64,000 nt of DNA from Ensifer adhaerens (GCF_001270265.1 NZ_LGAP01000029.1:32748-96747), one strand, 5' to 3'; positions 53,652-63,870 are shown, counted from the first letter of the stretch. Notes: a model not told the origin generated them from the sequence alone. Numbers and translations are program-made.

Positions 53652-54575
53652 TTACTTCTTGCTCAGCGCTTCCGTGAGCTGATCGACGATATCCTGTTCG
53701 GACTTGAGGCCCGAGCTCGTCAGGTAGAGCTTGGCGGAATCGAGATAGATGACCCGCTCGTTCTTCCAGGCCTTGGTCTGGCGTACCAGCTCGTTGTCGA
53801 GCAGGGCTGCGGCCGGCTGGCCTTCCTGGCCGATCGCCGCGTCGCGGTCGACGACGAAGATCCAGTCCGGATTGGTCTCGAGGATATATTCGTAGGAAAC
53901 AGCCTGGCCGTGCGTCGCGACCTGCAGCTTCGGGTCCGCCGGCTCGACGCCGAAGATGTCGTGGATTTCGCCGAAACGCGACCCCTTGCCATAGGCGCTG
54001 ATCTTGCCGCCGGTCGTCAAGAGCACGAGGCCGCTGCCGGCACCCTTGGCAACGCCGCGCAGCTTCTCGATCGAGCCGTCGAGCTTGTCCGAAGCGGCCT
54101 TGATCTCCACTTCCTTGCCGAAGATGAGGCCGAGAATGGCGGCATTCTTCTTGACGCTGCCGATCAGATCCTTGTCATCAGAGGTCAGGTCGATGGTCGG
54201 AGCGAGCTTGGCGAGTTCGGCATATTTCGACTGCGAACGGCCGCCGACGATGATCAGGTCAGGCTCGGCAGCATTGACCGCCTCATAATCGGGCTCAAAC
54301 AGCGTGCCGATCTTCGGAAAGTCGTCGGACTTGTATTTTTCCAGCGCCGGCGGGATCGCGGAGCCGGGAACGCCGGCCACGGCAACGCCGAGCATATCCA
54401 GGGTCTCGAGCATGCCGAAGTCATAAACCAGCACGGTCTTCGGATTCTTTTCGACATCCGTCACGCCGCTGCTGTGCTCGATCTTCAACGTTTCGGCGCT
54501 TGCGGCAGGCGCCAGTGCCAAAACGGCAGCGACAGCAACACTACGAAGACCATTAGAAAACAGAGATATATTCAT
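53652..54575 (-). CDS. Siderophore ABC transporter, periplasmic binding protein (FatB/YclQ-like)
   Basis: 307 residues with a signal peptide (SNGLRSVAVAAVLALAPAASA). The mature part has VLVYDFGMLETLDMLGV and PDLIIVGGRSQSKYAELAKLAPTIDLT, typical of the TroA/FatB group that binds Fe-siderophores such as petrobactin or catecholates. Partner permeases and ATPase lie on the opposite strand at 55.2-57.8 kb. ATG 54575 has AGGAAA 8 nt upstream; an ATG at 54590 is an alternative. The shared divergent region holds an iron-box-like site. Confidence 0.92.
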   Translation of the reverse strand: MNISLFSNGLRSVAVAAVLALAPAASAETLKIEHSSGVTDVEKNPKTVLVYDFGMLETLDMLGVAVAGVPGSAIPPALEKYKSDDFPKIGTLFEPDYEAVNAAEPDLIIVGGRSQSKYAELAKLAPTIDLTSDDKDLIGSVKKNAAILGLIFGKEVEIKAASDKLDGSIEKLRGVAKGAGSGLVLLTTGGKISAYGKGSRFGEIHDIFGVEPADPKLQVATHGQAVSYEYILETNPDWIFVVDRDAAIGQEGQPAAALLDNELVRQTKAWKNERVIYLDSAKLYLTSSGLKSEQDIVDQLTEALSKK

Positions 54576-54759
54576 GACTATTTTCCTCATCTTTTCGATC
54601 GTCCTAGCGCGATTTTCCAAAGAGGGCAACAAGACCGTTCAACGTCCGGCAAAAGTCATCGGGCAATGCGAACCTTAGAACCTGGACGGGGGACAACAGA
54701 AAACGCCCTTCCTGCCTCCCGTCATTTCAGGCCACTGCGGCGTTCCGCGCGACGAAACT

Positions 54760-54774
54760 TGACTAACGATGTCA
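54760..54774. promoter_or_regulatory. IRO-box-like site (TGA-N9-TCA)
   Basis: TGACTAACGATGTCA matches TGA-N9-TCA, the pattern reported for RirA-controlled iron genes in rhizobia. It lies 185 bp upstream of the binding-protein start, and could control it, the permease operon, or both. The motif is short and could occur by chance. Confidence 0.5.
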
Positions 54775-54990
54775 TATATATGATTGAGACTCAGCCCCAG
54801 TCCGGTGCCTGACCGGAGAGGCTTTCGCGATGCCGAGACATGCACGAACGAAACATGTCTCAAGTTGTTCGGAGGCGACGGAAGAATGAACGGCAGCCAG
54901 CCGGCCACGAAGAGCGATTTTCGGCCCCCCATTGATCATCGGGCAAGCGCCGACGGGACGTCGAACAGCAGGCGGCTGGCAGCTTGCAGC

Positions 54991-55155
54991 TGGCTTTCGC
55001 GTCATGAAAGGCTGGAGGCGACGCGCAACGCGCTGGAGGAGCGCGGCACGATCATCGCCCGGGCTGCCTCTATCGTCGCTGACACCACTCCCTCCAACTT
55101 TACGACGGCGTTCAAAAGGGCGTACGGGGGTTCGCCGAAACACCGGCGCGCGTAA
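54991..55155 (+). pseudogene. C-terminal remnant of an AraC-type siderophore regulator
   Basis: The frame ending at 55155 encodes RLEATRNALEERG, then SIVADTTPSNFTTAFKRAYG and GSPKH, which is recognisably the second helix-turn-helix of an AraC/PchR-type regulator. The upstream sensor and first helix-turn-helix cannot be found in any frame between 54784 and 54990. It ends 9 bp before the permease gene, where such regulators are often located. Only about 55 residues survive, so it is very probably non-functional. Confidence 0.7.
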
Positions 55156-55164
55156 GACCGATCG

Positions 55165-56115
55165 ATGAAACCACTTCTGATTGCCATTCCCTTCATCCTG
55201 CTGCTTGCCGTCATCAGCGTCCTGACCGGCGTCGGCAGCCTCGCCTCCGGGCTTGGCGGCGATGGGCGCGGCTGGCTGCTAATCGTCGAGAGCCGGGTGC
55301 CGCGCACCCTGGCGCTGATGCTGGCCGGAACCGGTCTCGCCGTCGCCGGCACGATCATGCAGATGCTCGCCCGCAACCGTTTCGTCGAACCGTCGACGGC
55401 AGGCACAGCCGAATCGGCTGCCCTCGGCATGCTGCTGACGATGATCTTCGCGCCGGCCCTGCCGGTTGCTGCGAAGATGGCCGTCGCCGCCCTCACCGCG
55501 TTGGCCGGCACGGCGCTGTTTCTAAAAATCCTGCGCCAGATCCCGCTGCGATCGGCGCTGATGGTGCCGCTGGTCGGCATCATGCTCGGTGGCGTCATCA
55601 GCGCCGTCACCACCTTCATCGCCTATCGCTACGACATGACGCAGTCGATGGGTGCGTGGATATCAGGCGATTTCTCCGGCGTGCTGCGCGGTCGCTACGA
55701 GCTGCTATGGATCGCCCTTGTCCTGACGCTGATCGCCTATGTCACCGCCGCCCGTTTCACCGTCATCGGCATGGGCGAGGACATCGCCCGCAACGTCGGC
55801 CTCGACTACAATAAGGTCGTGACGCTCGGCCTTGGCATCGTTTCGATGGTGACGGCCACCGTCGTCGCCACCGTCGGCATGGTGCCGTTCCTCGGGCTGA
55901 TCGTGCCGAATGTCATCAGCCTCGTGGTCGGCGACAACCTCCGGCGCACCCTGCCGCTGATCGCCGCCACCGGCGCCGGTCTGGTGCTGGCCTGCGACAT
56001 CGTCGGCCGTATTGTCATCGCGCCCTATGAGATCCCAGTCGGAACCGTCATGGGCGTCATCGGCAGCGTCGTCTTCCTCTATCTGCTGCTTTCGAGGCGC
56101 GCCCATGCAGGCTGA
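55165..56115 (+). CDS. Siderophore ABC transporter permease 1 (FecCD family)
   Basis: 316 residues with about eight to nine hydrophobic segments. ESRVPRTLALMLAGTGLAVAGTIMQMLARNRFVEPSTAGTAESAALG and GMVPFLGLIVPNVISLVVGDNLR are hallmarks of the FecCD/FatD/CeuB permeases. It forms the inner-membrane channel for the Fe-siderophore with the following gene product. Its stop overlaps the next start by 11 bp. Confidence 0.93.
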   Translation: MKPLLIAIPFILLLAVISVLTGVGSLASGLGGDGRGWLLIVESRVPRTLALMLAGTGLAVAGTIMQMLARNRFVEPSTAGTAESAALGMLLTMIFAPALPVAAKMAVAALTALAGTALFLKILRQIPLRSALMVPLVGIMLGGVISAVTTFIAYRYDMTQSMGAWISGDFSGVLRGRYELLWIALVLTLIAYVTAARFTVIGMGEDIARNVGLDYNKVVTLGLGIVSMVTATVVATVGMVPFLGLIVPNVISLVVGDNLRRTLPLIAATGAGLVLACDIVGRIVIAPYEIPVGTVMGVIGSVVFLYLLLSRRAHAG

Positions 56116-57073
56116 AATCAAAAGAGCCTCGCCCGCCGGCGTGCTGGTGGTGACAGCTGTGCTCGCTCTGCTGTCGATGCTGGCCTTCATGACGCTCGGC
56201 GCCAGGGGAAGCTGGGCCTTCATCCTTTCCTTCCGCGGCGCCAAGCTCGCGGGCATGGTCCTCGTCGCCTATGCCATTGCGGTCTCGACCATCCTGTTCC
56301 AGACGATCTCCGGCAACCGCATTCTGACGCCGTCGATCATCGGCTTCGACGCGATGTACGCGCTGCTGCAGACGGTCATGATATTTTTCCTCGGAGCCGC
56401 TGGCGCCACCGCCGTCGACCCGCGGCTTCAGTTCGTCATCGAGACGGCGGCAATGGCCGGCTTTTCCGTGCTGTTGTTCCGGGCACTGTTTTCCGGAGGC
56501 ACCCGCAGCCTGCATCTCCTGATGCTGGTCGGCATCATCCTCGGTGGGCTGTTCCGCAGTCTCTCCTCCTTCCTGCAGCGCATCCTCGATCCCAATGAGT
56601 TCGTGGTGCTGCAGGACCGCCTGTTTGCCAGCTTCAACACCGTCAATGCCGACCTTCTCGGCATTTCCGCCATCGCCGTCGCCGCCGTGACCTTCGTTCT
56701 GTGGCGGCTGTTCCCGACCTTCGACGTGCTGTCGCTCGGCCGAGAAAGCGCCATCGGCCTGGGTGTCGACCATCACCGCACCGTCACCATCCTGCTTGTG
56801 CTCATCGCCGTCCTCGTCTCGGTCTCCACGGCGCTTGTCGGCCCGGTGACGTTCTTCGGCCTTCTGGTCGCAAGCCTTGCCTGGCAGATCACCCCGACGG
56901 CCAGCCATCGCTTCGTGCTGCCGATCGCCGTGTGCCTTGCCATCGTTACGCTCGTCGGCGGCCAGGTGATCCTGGAGCGGCTGTTCGCCTTCAACACCGC
57001 GCTCAGCATCGTCATCGAATTCGTCGGCGGTCTTGTGTTCATCTTCCTGCTTGTCCGAGGCTCCGCCCGATGA
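56105..57073 (+). CDS. Siderophore ABC transporter permease 2 (FecCD family)
   Basis: 322 residues, polytopic. FQTISGNRILTPSIIGFDAMYALLQ and GPVTFFGLLVASLAWQ match the CeuC/YclO permease partner. ATG 56105 lies inside the end of the first permease gene; longer upstream frames are shadows of that gene. The stop overlaps the ATPase start (ATGA). Confidence 0.93.
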   Translation: MQAEIKRASPAGVLVVTAVLALLSMLAFMTLGARGSWAFILSFRGAKLAGMVLVAYAIAVSTILFQTISGNRILTPSIIGFDAMYALLQTVMIFFLGAAGATAVDPRLQFVIETAAMAGFSVLLFRALFSGGTRSLHLLMLVGIILGGLFRSLSSFLQRILDPNEFVVLQDRLFASFNTVNADLLGISAIAVAAVTFVLWRLFPTFDVLSLGRESAIGLGVDHHRTVTILLVLIAVLVSVSTALVGPVTFFGLLVASLAWQITPTASHRFVLPIAVCLAIVTLVGGQVILERLFAFNTALSIVIEFVGGLVFIFLLVRGSAR

Positions 57074-57828
57074 TCGAAATCCGCGACGTGACCAAATCCT
57101 ACGGCAGCAACGCGGTCGTCGACCGGGTCTCGATGACGCTTCCGGCCGGTGGCCTGACCTCGATCATCGGCCCGAACGGCGCCGGCAAATCGACGCTGCT
57201 GTCGATCGTCAGCCGCCTGATGCCGATGGATGGGGGACAGGTTCTAGTCGATGGCCTCGACGTCAGCCGCACGGCCGGCGACGTGCTTGCCCGCCGCCTG
57301 TCGATCATGCGCCAGGACAACCACATCACCGCGCGCCTCAGCGTCCGCGACCTGGTTACCTTCGGTCGCTACCCCTATTCGAAGGGGCGCCTGACGGCGA
57401 TCGACGTCGAACATATCGACCGCTCGATCGCCTATGTCGGGCTCAAAGCCTTTGAGCACCGGTTCCTCGACGAACTGTCCGGTGGCCAGCGCCAGCGCGC
57501 CTTCATCGCCATGGTGCTCTGCCAGGATACCGACTACATGCTGTTCGACGAGCCGCTCAACAATCTCGACATGAAACATGCCGTCGAGACGATGAAGCTG
57601 CTGCGGCGCTTGGCCGACGATTTCGCCAAGACGGTCGTCGTCGTGCTGCACGACATCAACTTCGCCTCCGCCTATTCCGACCGCATCGTCGCCATGCGCG
57701 ACGGCAAGCTCGCCTTCGAAGGCGCACCGAAGGACATGATCGAGCCGTCGCGCCTGCAGGCGATCTTTGACGTCGACTGCCGCGTGCACGCCGTCGGCGA
57801 AACGCGGCTCGTCAACTATTTCGAATAG
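57070..57828 (+). CDS. Siderophore ABC transporter ATPase
   Basis: 252 residues. Walker A GPNGAGKSTLL, signature LSGGQRQRAFIAMVL, Walker B YMLFDEPLNNLD, switch His in VVLHDINFASAYSDR: the CeuD/YclP group. It powers import through the two preceding permeases. ATG 57070 overlaps the permease stop. It converges with the RND pump gene 9 bp downstream, without a clear terminator. Confidence 0.94.
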   Translation: MIEIRDVTKSYGSNAVVDRVSMTLPAGGLTSIIGPNGAGKSTLLSIVSRLMPMDGGQVLVDGLDVSRTAGDVLARRLSIMRQDNHITARLSVRDLVTFGRYPYSKGRLTAIDVEHIDRSIAYVGLKAFEHRFLDELSGGQRQRAFIAMVLCQDTDYMLFDEPLNNLDMKHAVETMKLLRRLADDFAKTVVVVLHDINFASAYSDRIVAMRDGKLAFEGAPKDMIEPSRLQAIFDVDCRVHAVGETRLVNYFE

Positions 57829-57837
57829 GCCACCCGC

Positions 57838-58890
57838 TCAGTGACTCGAGCCAGACACAAGTTGACTGCCATTGCGTGCCGCATCGGCAATCTTGTCCTC
57901 GTCGGTCACCGACGACAGCCGCTTCAACCGGCGGCCCAGGCGAACGCCGATATCATCCATCATCGTGAACATCACCGGCACGAAGACGAGGCTCAGCATC
58001 GTCGAGGTGATCAATCCGCCGATGACGGCGATCGCCATCGGTGCACGGAAGGATGCATCCGCACCGACGCCGATCGCCGCCGGAACCATGCCGGCAACCA
58101 TGGCGATCGTCGTCATGATGATCGGGCGTGCGCGGGTCGTGCCGGCCGTCAGCAGGGCCGTGCGTCGGCCGGCCCCCTCGTTCCGGCAGACGATCGCATG
58201 GTCGACCAGCAGGATCGAGTTCTTGCAGACGATGCCCATCAGCATCAGAATGCCGATGGTCGAGGACAGATCGAGCGCCGCACCAAAGAGGATGAGCGCC
58301 AGCGCAGCACCGCCGATCGACAACGGCAGGGCGATCAGGATGGTGATCGGCTGCAGGAAATCCTTGAACAGGAGGACGAGCACCGCGGCGACCATCAGGA
58401 TGCCGGCGAGCAGGGCGAGCGCGAAGTTGCGGAACATTTCCGACATGTATTCGGCTTCGCCGTAGTTCGCCTGTGAAACCCCCGCCGGCATTTTGGTCAT
58501 CGCCGGCAAGGCAGAGACTGCATCGAATGCCGTGCCGAGCGTGATGCCGTTCAGATTCGCCTCGACCGCCATCAGGCGCTTGCGGTTGAGGCGCTCGACG
58601 CTGCCCTCCTCCGCGCCGAAGGAAATGTCAGCGACTGAGGTGAGCGGCACCAGCTTGCCGGAATTGGTTCCGACCCGCAGATTGCGCAGCGTGTCGAAAT
58701 CCGCCCGTGCGGTTTCGTCGAGCATCACACGGATCGGCACCTGCCGGTTGCCGAGATTGAACTTAGCTGAATTGCTTTCGCTGTCGCCCATCGTGGCAAT
58801 GCGCGCCACCGTGCCGATCGACGTCACCGAGACGCCGAGGCGGGCAGCCTCGTCGGGGCGAGGCTTCACCCGCAGCCCCGGCGACAGCAA
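57838..58890 (-). pseudogene. RND efflux pump inner-membrane gene, 3' part after a frameshift
   Basis: About 350 residues of the C-terminal half of an HAE1-type RND transporter (LLSPGLRVKPRPDEAARLGVSV, then IGILMLMGIVCKNSILLVDHAI and ALLTAGTTRARPIIMTTIAMVAGMVPAA). It continues the 58866-60935 frame exactly, after a shift near 58897-58902. It has no ribosome site or start of its own. If the shift is real, this part is not translated; a sequencing error is possible. Confidence 0.8.
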
Positions 58891-60935
58891 GGGCTCGGTC
58901 GCTGCACGTTGACGAGACCCGGCATCGCACGCATCTCCTTTTCGAGCTGGCGCACGGCTTGGGTCAGGGCCTGCGGGTCGTCGCTGGTCAGGTAGATCGA
59001 CAGATCCTTTGCGCCCTGTTCGGAAGCAAAGGTCGCCTGGATGTCCGGCGTCTCCGCAAGCAACGGACGCAGGGACAGTTCGAACGATTTTCGGTCGAGC
59101 TTGCGCTCCTTGCGCGGACGAAGCTTGATCAGCAGGTCGACCTGATTGAGGCTCTCGGCAGTCGCGAGCACGCTATCGACCTCCGGTCGCTGCCTGATCT
59201 TGCGCGTCATCTCATCCGAGATGCGAGCCGTTTCCTCAAGCCGCGTGCCCGGTGGCAGGCTGATCTTCAATGTCGAAAGATTGCTGTCGCTTGTGGGTAT
59301 GAAGCCGGTCGGCAACATCGTCAGAAGCGCGATCGAGCCGACAAAGATCAGGGCAACGATCGCAAGCGCCGTCTTGCGGTGATCGAGCGTCCAGCCCAGC
59401 AATCGAACATAGACATCACCGATGCGTGAACGCTTCGCCTCGTGGTCGTGCCCCGCCCTCGGGCGAAGCAGATATGCCGCCATCAACGGCGTCAGCAGGC
59501 GGGCAACCGCCAGCGAGAATAGCACGGCGATGGCGACCGTCAGACCGAACTGCTTGAAATATTGCCCGACTGCGCCGCCGATGAAGCTGACCGGCGCAAA
59601 CACCGCCACGATCGTCAGCGTCGTCGCAACGATCGCAAGCCCGATCGCGTCAGCGGCATCGATCGCAGCAAGGAACGGCCGTTTGCCCATGTCCACGTGC
59701 CGCTCGATGTTTTCGATCTCGACGACCGCATCATCGACCAGGATGCCGATGACGAGCGTCAGTGCCAGCAGGCTGATGCTGTTCAAGGTGAAACCGAGCA
59801 GATCCATCACCATGAAGGTCGGAAGGATCGAAAGCGGCATGGCGAGCGCCGAGATCAATGTCGCACGCCAATTTCGCAGAAACGCAAAGACGACCACGAC
59901 CGTAAGCGCGGCCCCTTCCAAAAGGGCCGTCACCGCCGCGTCGTAGCTCTCCTTGGTGTATTCGACCAGCGAGATCAGTTCCTTGATCTCGATGCCGGGC
60001 GTGCGCGCCTGGATTTCCGCAAGCCGTGCCGCAACGCGATCGGCAACCACCGTATCGCTCGCGCCCTTGCTGCGCGAGACGGAGAAGCTGACGACGGGTT
60101 CGCCGTCGAGCCGGGCAAAATTGCGCGGTTCGGACGACGTGTCCTCGATCGTCGCCACGTCCGAAAGCTGGACCCAGCGGCCGCCCGAAATCGGGATCGA
60201 CAGGCGCGAAAGCTCTTCGACAGAGGTGGCGCTGCCGATCGTGCGGATCGACTGCTCGCGGCCGCCGATCTCACCACGCCCGCTAGGTACGTTGGTGTTG
60301 AGTTCGCGCATCGCCGTGTTGACCTGGTCGGCGGTGACGCCGAGCGCCAGCAGCCGCTCCGGATCGAGCGACACGCGAACTTCGCGATTGACGCCGCCGA
60401 GGCGCTGGACCTTCTGCACCCCTGGAAGCGTCAGAAGCTCGCTGTTCAACGTGTCGTCGACGAACCAGGACAGCTCGACCGCCGACATGTTGGGCGCGCG
60501 CACGGTGTAGTAGACGATGGCGCTGCCATCGACGTCGACGCGCGACACTACCGGTTCCTGGATCGACTGCGGCAGATCGGACCGGATCTGGGCGACCGCT
60601 TCGCGCACGTCGTTTGCGGCACGGTCCGGGTCGGTGCCGATCTTGAACTCGACCGTGGTCGTCGACACGCCGTTGGTAACCGTCGAGCGAATGTGATTGA
60701 CGGCGACCAGGCCGGCAACCACCCCCTCGACGCGCCGTGTGACCTGCGTTTCCATTTCCGCCGGCTGGGCGCTCGGCTGCGTGATGGTCACGGTCACGAC
60801 AGGAAAAGACACGCTCGGATTGGCGTTGACGGGCAAACGCAGGAATGAGGCGATGCCGACGAGGGTCAAAACGACGAAGAGGACGATCGTCGGAACGGGC
60901 TTTCGGATCGCCCAGGCGGATATGTTGCTGGTCAT
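58866..60935 (-). pseudogene. RND efflux pump inner-membrane gene, 5' part ending at a frameshift
   Basis: 689 residues: the N-terminal membrane segment (PVPTIVLFVVLTLVGIASFL), the first periplasmic porter domain, and the central membrane block with the proton-relay DD in ILVDDAVVEIENIERH. It breaks off after MPGLVNVQR: the frame reads PSPCCRRGCG then stop, while the other frame continues EPLLSPGLRVKP, so one base appears to be missing near 58897-58902 (minus strand CGACCG, where CGGACCG would restore the frame). Both halves together would give about 1030 residues, the normal RND length. The ATG overlaps the adaptor stop (ATGA). Confidence 0.85.
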
Positions 60936-62092
60936 TTCTGCACGCCTGTCTGAGCGGGTTCGACATCTTTGGTGGCGACAGCCTCACCCTCGCGGAGAGA
61001 AACGCCAGCCTTGGCAACAACGCGCTCGCCGGCGTCCAGACCCGATACGATCTCCACCTTGCCGTTCTGGCGCATCCCGGGCTGGACGGTCTTGCGCTTG
61101 ACCTTCCCGCCCTCGACGATGAACACCGAGGGCATACCGTCCAGTGCGCCGTAAAGCAGCGCCGAATCGTCGACCATGATTGCCGGACGTTCGGCAACGA
61201 CGATTTCCGCGCGGCCGAACGTTCCGGCATAGGGCGGTTTATCGGTCTTCAGCGCAATCTTGGCCGTGCCCAACCGTGTCTCGCTGTCGATTTTCGGATT
61301 GATCACCCGCACATGGCCCTCGATCGCGCCCGTGCGCCCGGAAAGCCTGACCTTCACCTTCTGACCGACGGCAAGCAGCGGCAACTCGCTCTCCGGTATT
61401 TCGGCAGCAAGCTCGATCTCGCCATCGCGGATCAGGCGCATCAGCGGTTCCGATCCAGCCAATGCACCGGCGCGGGCAAGGCGTTCCGAAACGATGCCGG
61501 CGGAGGGCGCGACGATCACGGCGCGTTCGAGCTTGCGGCGCGCCTCCGCGCAGAGAGCCTGGGCCTGCGCATCATCGGCGCGGGCAACCTTGACCGCCTC
61601 CAGAGCGATCGCCACTGCCGAGACACGCTCCTCGAGAAAAGTCTCGGCTTTCAGGTGGCGCAGCTGGCGCGCCCGGTCGAGTTTCTTTTCTTCCTGCCGG
61701 ACGGTCTCTTCCTGCTGGGCAACCGCCGCACCGGCGCGGGCGACGCGCCCTTCGGCTTCCCGCAGCAGGTTTTCCAGCATCTCCGTTTCCAATCGGGCAA
61801 GAACCTGCCCCGCAACCACCCGGTCGCCGACCTCGACCTCAACCTTGGCGATCCGCTGCTCGGTCAACGTCGTGCTGACGGCGATCTCTTCGCGGGCGAC
61901 GAAGATGCCGGCAAAGGAGCGCATCCATGTCTGCGGCTGCCTGTCGGCGACGAGCGTCGAAACGGTACGGCTTGCGGCCGAAGCATCGGCGCTGACCGAT
62001 GCGGCCGCCTCGTTGGCAAGCGCCTGCCCTGCCGTGGCAACAAGTGTGAATGTGGCGACAATTGCTGCGGTCAGAACTGGGGGACGTCTCAT
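60932..62092 (-). CDS. RND efflux pump periplasmic adaptor (MFP)
   Basis: 386 residues with a signal peptide (VLTAAIVATFTLVATAGQALA). Lipoyl-like halves (KVEVEVGDRVVAGQVLARLE and VIVAPSAGIVSERLARAGALAG) flank an alpha hairpin (about 105-190). The beta-barrel and membrane-proximal domains follow (VKVRLSGRTGAIEGHVR, VEIVSGLDAGERVVAKAG). It links the RND protein to an outer-membrane channel not present here. It is first in a two-gene operon, divergent from a TetR regulator. Confidence 0.93.
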   Translation of the reverse strand: MRRPPVLTAAIVATFTLVATAGQALANEAAASVSADASAASRTVSTLVADRQPQTWMRSFAGIFVAREEIAVSTTLTEQRIAKVEVEVGDRVVAGQVLARLETEMLENLLREAEGRVARAGAAVAQQEETVRQEEKKLDRARQLRHLKAETFLEERVSAVAIALEAVKVARADDAQAQALCAEARRKLERAVIVAPSAGIVSERLARAGALAGSEPLMRLIRDGEIELAAEIPESELPLLAVGQKVKVRLSGRTGAIEGHVRVINPKIDSETRLGTAKIALKTDKPPYAGTFGRAEIVVAERPAIMVDDSALLYGALDGMPSVFIVEGGKVKRKTVQPGMRQNGKVEIVSGLDAGERVVAKAGVSLREGEAVATKDVEPAQTGVQK

Positions 62093-62190
62093 TCTGATTG
62101 GCTTTCGCTGGCGGGAGCGGACGCCGCCTACCCCTGGGGGATTGCATCGACAGCTCCCTGAGTATGGCGTTCAGGAGAAACTTATTTATT

Positions 62191-62210
62191 CGATTAGTCA
62201 ATCTACTAAT
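62191..62210. promoter_or_regulatory. Candidate TetR operator, adaptor-gene side
   Basis: CGATTAGTC followed by an inverted ACTAAT (ATTAGT at 62193-62198 and ACTAAT at 62205-62210) lies about 100 bp upstream of the adaptor start. The same CGATTAGTC occurs at 62330-62338 next to the regulator gene. Confidence 0.6.
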
Positions 62211-62328
62211 TTCATTCGATAAACGCGTCAATAGTATGGCGATCGCATACAATCATTGCGGGAGCATGGCGTCTTGCGGCAACAGCGCCCCTCTCTTGAC
62301 TTCGCAGGCCCCCGCACCGCATATGAGA

Positions 62329-62354
62329 TCGATTAGTCTATTAAAGAAAATAGA
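62329..62354. promoter_or_regulatory. Candidate TetR operator, regulator side
   Basis: TCGATTAGTC overlaps an inverted repeat TCTATT-N6-AATAGA (62337-62342 with 62349-62354), ending 18 bp before the TetR start. Its position fits autorepression. Confidence 0.6.
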
Positions 62355-62372
62355 CCGTTGGGGAGAAGCACG

Positions 62373-62972
62373 ATGCGCAAGATCGACCCGGAGAAACATG
62401 CCGCAAGGCGGCAAGTCATCCTCGATGCAGCCATCGCCTGTTTTTCCCGCAAGGGGTTTCACGGCACATCGACGGCGGAAATCTGCGCCGAGGCGGGTAT
62501 GAGCCCGGGCAATCTTTTCCATTATTTTCCGACCAAGCATGCCATCATCGCCGCGATCGTGGAGGAGGAACGTCAAGAAACGGCGGAGTTTTTCCGTGAA
62601 CTCCATGAAGCGCCGGATCTTTTTGCCGCCCTGTTGGGTTTCATGGACGTTGTTCTGCGGCTGGCGGCCGATCCGGTCTATTCCAGCCTGGCGCTGGAGA
62701 TCGCGGCCGAGGCCATGCGCGACGAGCGCATCGGCGAACTTGTTGCGGCGAACGATGCCGAGCTGCGCGCCGCCCTCTTTGCCCTCATCAAAGCCGCACA
62801 CGAGCGCGGACAGATGGATGCCGCCGTCAGTCCCGAAGCCGGCGCGCGCTGGCTTGCCGCGATCATCGACGGCATCTTCGGGCGCATCGCCGTCGATCCA
62901 GGTTTCAAACCGATCGAAGAAGCGCCGATGCTGCACCTGCTGCTGACGCGTTTCCTCTGTCCGACACCTTGA
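62373..62972 (+). CDS. TetR-family regulator of the RND pump
   Basis: 199 residues. The N-terminal helix-turn-helix is clear: [48 protein letters not shown]. The all-helical ligand domain follows. It is divergent from the adaptor/RND genes, so it probably represses them and responds to a pump substrate. ATG 62373 has GGGGAGA 8 nt upstream. Confidence 0.93.
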   Translation: MRKIDPEKHAARRQVILDAAIACFSRKGFHGTSTAEICAEAGMSPGNLFHYFPTKHAIIAAIVEEERQETAEFFRELHEAPDLFAALLGFMDVVLRLAADPVYSSLALEIAAEAMRDERIGELVAANDAELRAALFALIKAAHERGQMDAAVSPEAGARWLAAIIDGIFGRIAVDPGFKPIEEAPMLHLLLTRFLCPTP

Positions 62973-63182
62973 GAAGCCCCGCGTCGCAAGATTGGACTGC
63001 TTCGCGGCGGCGCATCTCTGCTGCTCGGGCATAGCCGCAGGCGCCTGCAGGATAGGGTTGCGTCCGGCACCTGCTTGACCATGGGCGGCATCCTATTCCC
63101 GCATCCGCCGCCCGACACAGTGACCTGCACCAGCCGAACCGAAGCGCTCTTCTAGGAAGCGCGCCGGTTCGAACTGACTGCT

Positions 63183-63692
63183 TTAGGCGAGGTCGAGCAC
63201 CTCGGTTACCGGCCGACGCGGCTTTGGTGGCCAGTTGTCGGCAGCGCCATGGCCCACGGCCAACAGCATCACCGGAATCTCCTGCGGCCCAAGCGCGAAC
63301 TCGCGCACGACGCCATCCGGATCGAAACCGCCCGTCGGGCAGGACGCAAGACCGAAGGCCTGCTCTGCGAACATCAGTGTCGCCCCGGCAAAAGTCGCCG
63401 TCCGGAAGGCTTCGTCCCGCTGCCGGCCGGGATGATGCTCATAGGTCTGGCGCACCGCCTCCTCCCAGCCGGCTCGACGGCGGGGCGTAACCGCGCCGCC
63501 ACGTCGTCGTGCTTGGGCGGCAATCCGGCGATGATGAATGTCACGGCAGCGTCGCTGATCTTCGGCTGGTCATTGGCCACGGAGCGCAGCCGCGCCTTTG
63601 CTTCAGGCGTATGAACGGCGATAAAGCGCCAGTTCTGCAGATTGTACGCCGTCGGCGCATGTGTCGCCAAACGCACCAGTTCCTGGATCTAA
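63183..63692 (-). pseudogene. Decayed nitroreductase-family gene
   Basis: Two frames together make a nitroreductase. The N-terminal part reads RLATHAPTAYNLQNWRFIAV (FMN-binding start) down to AARLRPAVE. The C-terminal part reads WEEAVRQTYEHH, then FAGATLMFAEQAFGLASCPTGGFDPDGV and a typical VTEVLDLA end. The shift is near 63468-63475 (one base short). An in-frame stop also lies just before the first conserved residues (about 63692), so the true start is lost as well. It is therefore a pseudogene unless two errors exist. Confidence 0.8.
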
Positions 63693-63870
63693 TCGACCGG
63701 AACGATTTTGCTCAGGCGCGCTTGTTGCTGTCGTGACCGAGTGGCCGTTGCCGTTGACGCACGTTTACGCGGTTTACGGTTCTCGGGTTCATTTGGCCTT
63801 GAAGGTCCGGATTTTTCTGGACTTTGTTTTGGGCGAGCTTGGGGGTGCGCGGGTTTGAGGGCTAGACAAC

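Noticed and set aside
54784..54990. The upstream half of the frame before the AraC remnant as a real protein
   Set aside because: It shows no similarity to AraC sensor domains or other families, and has no good ribosome site.
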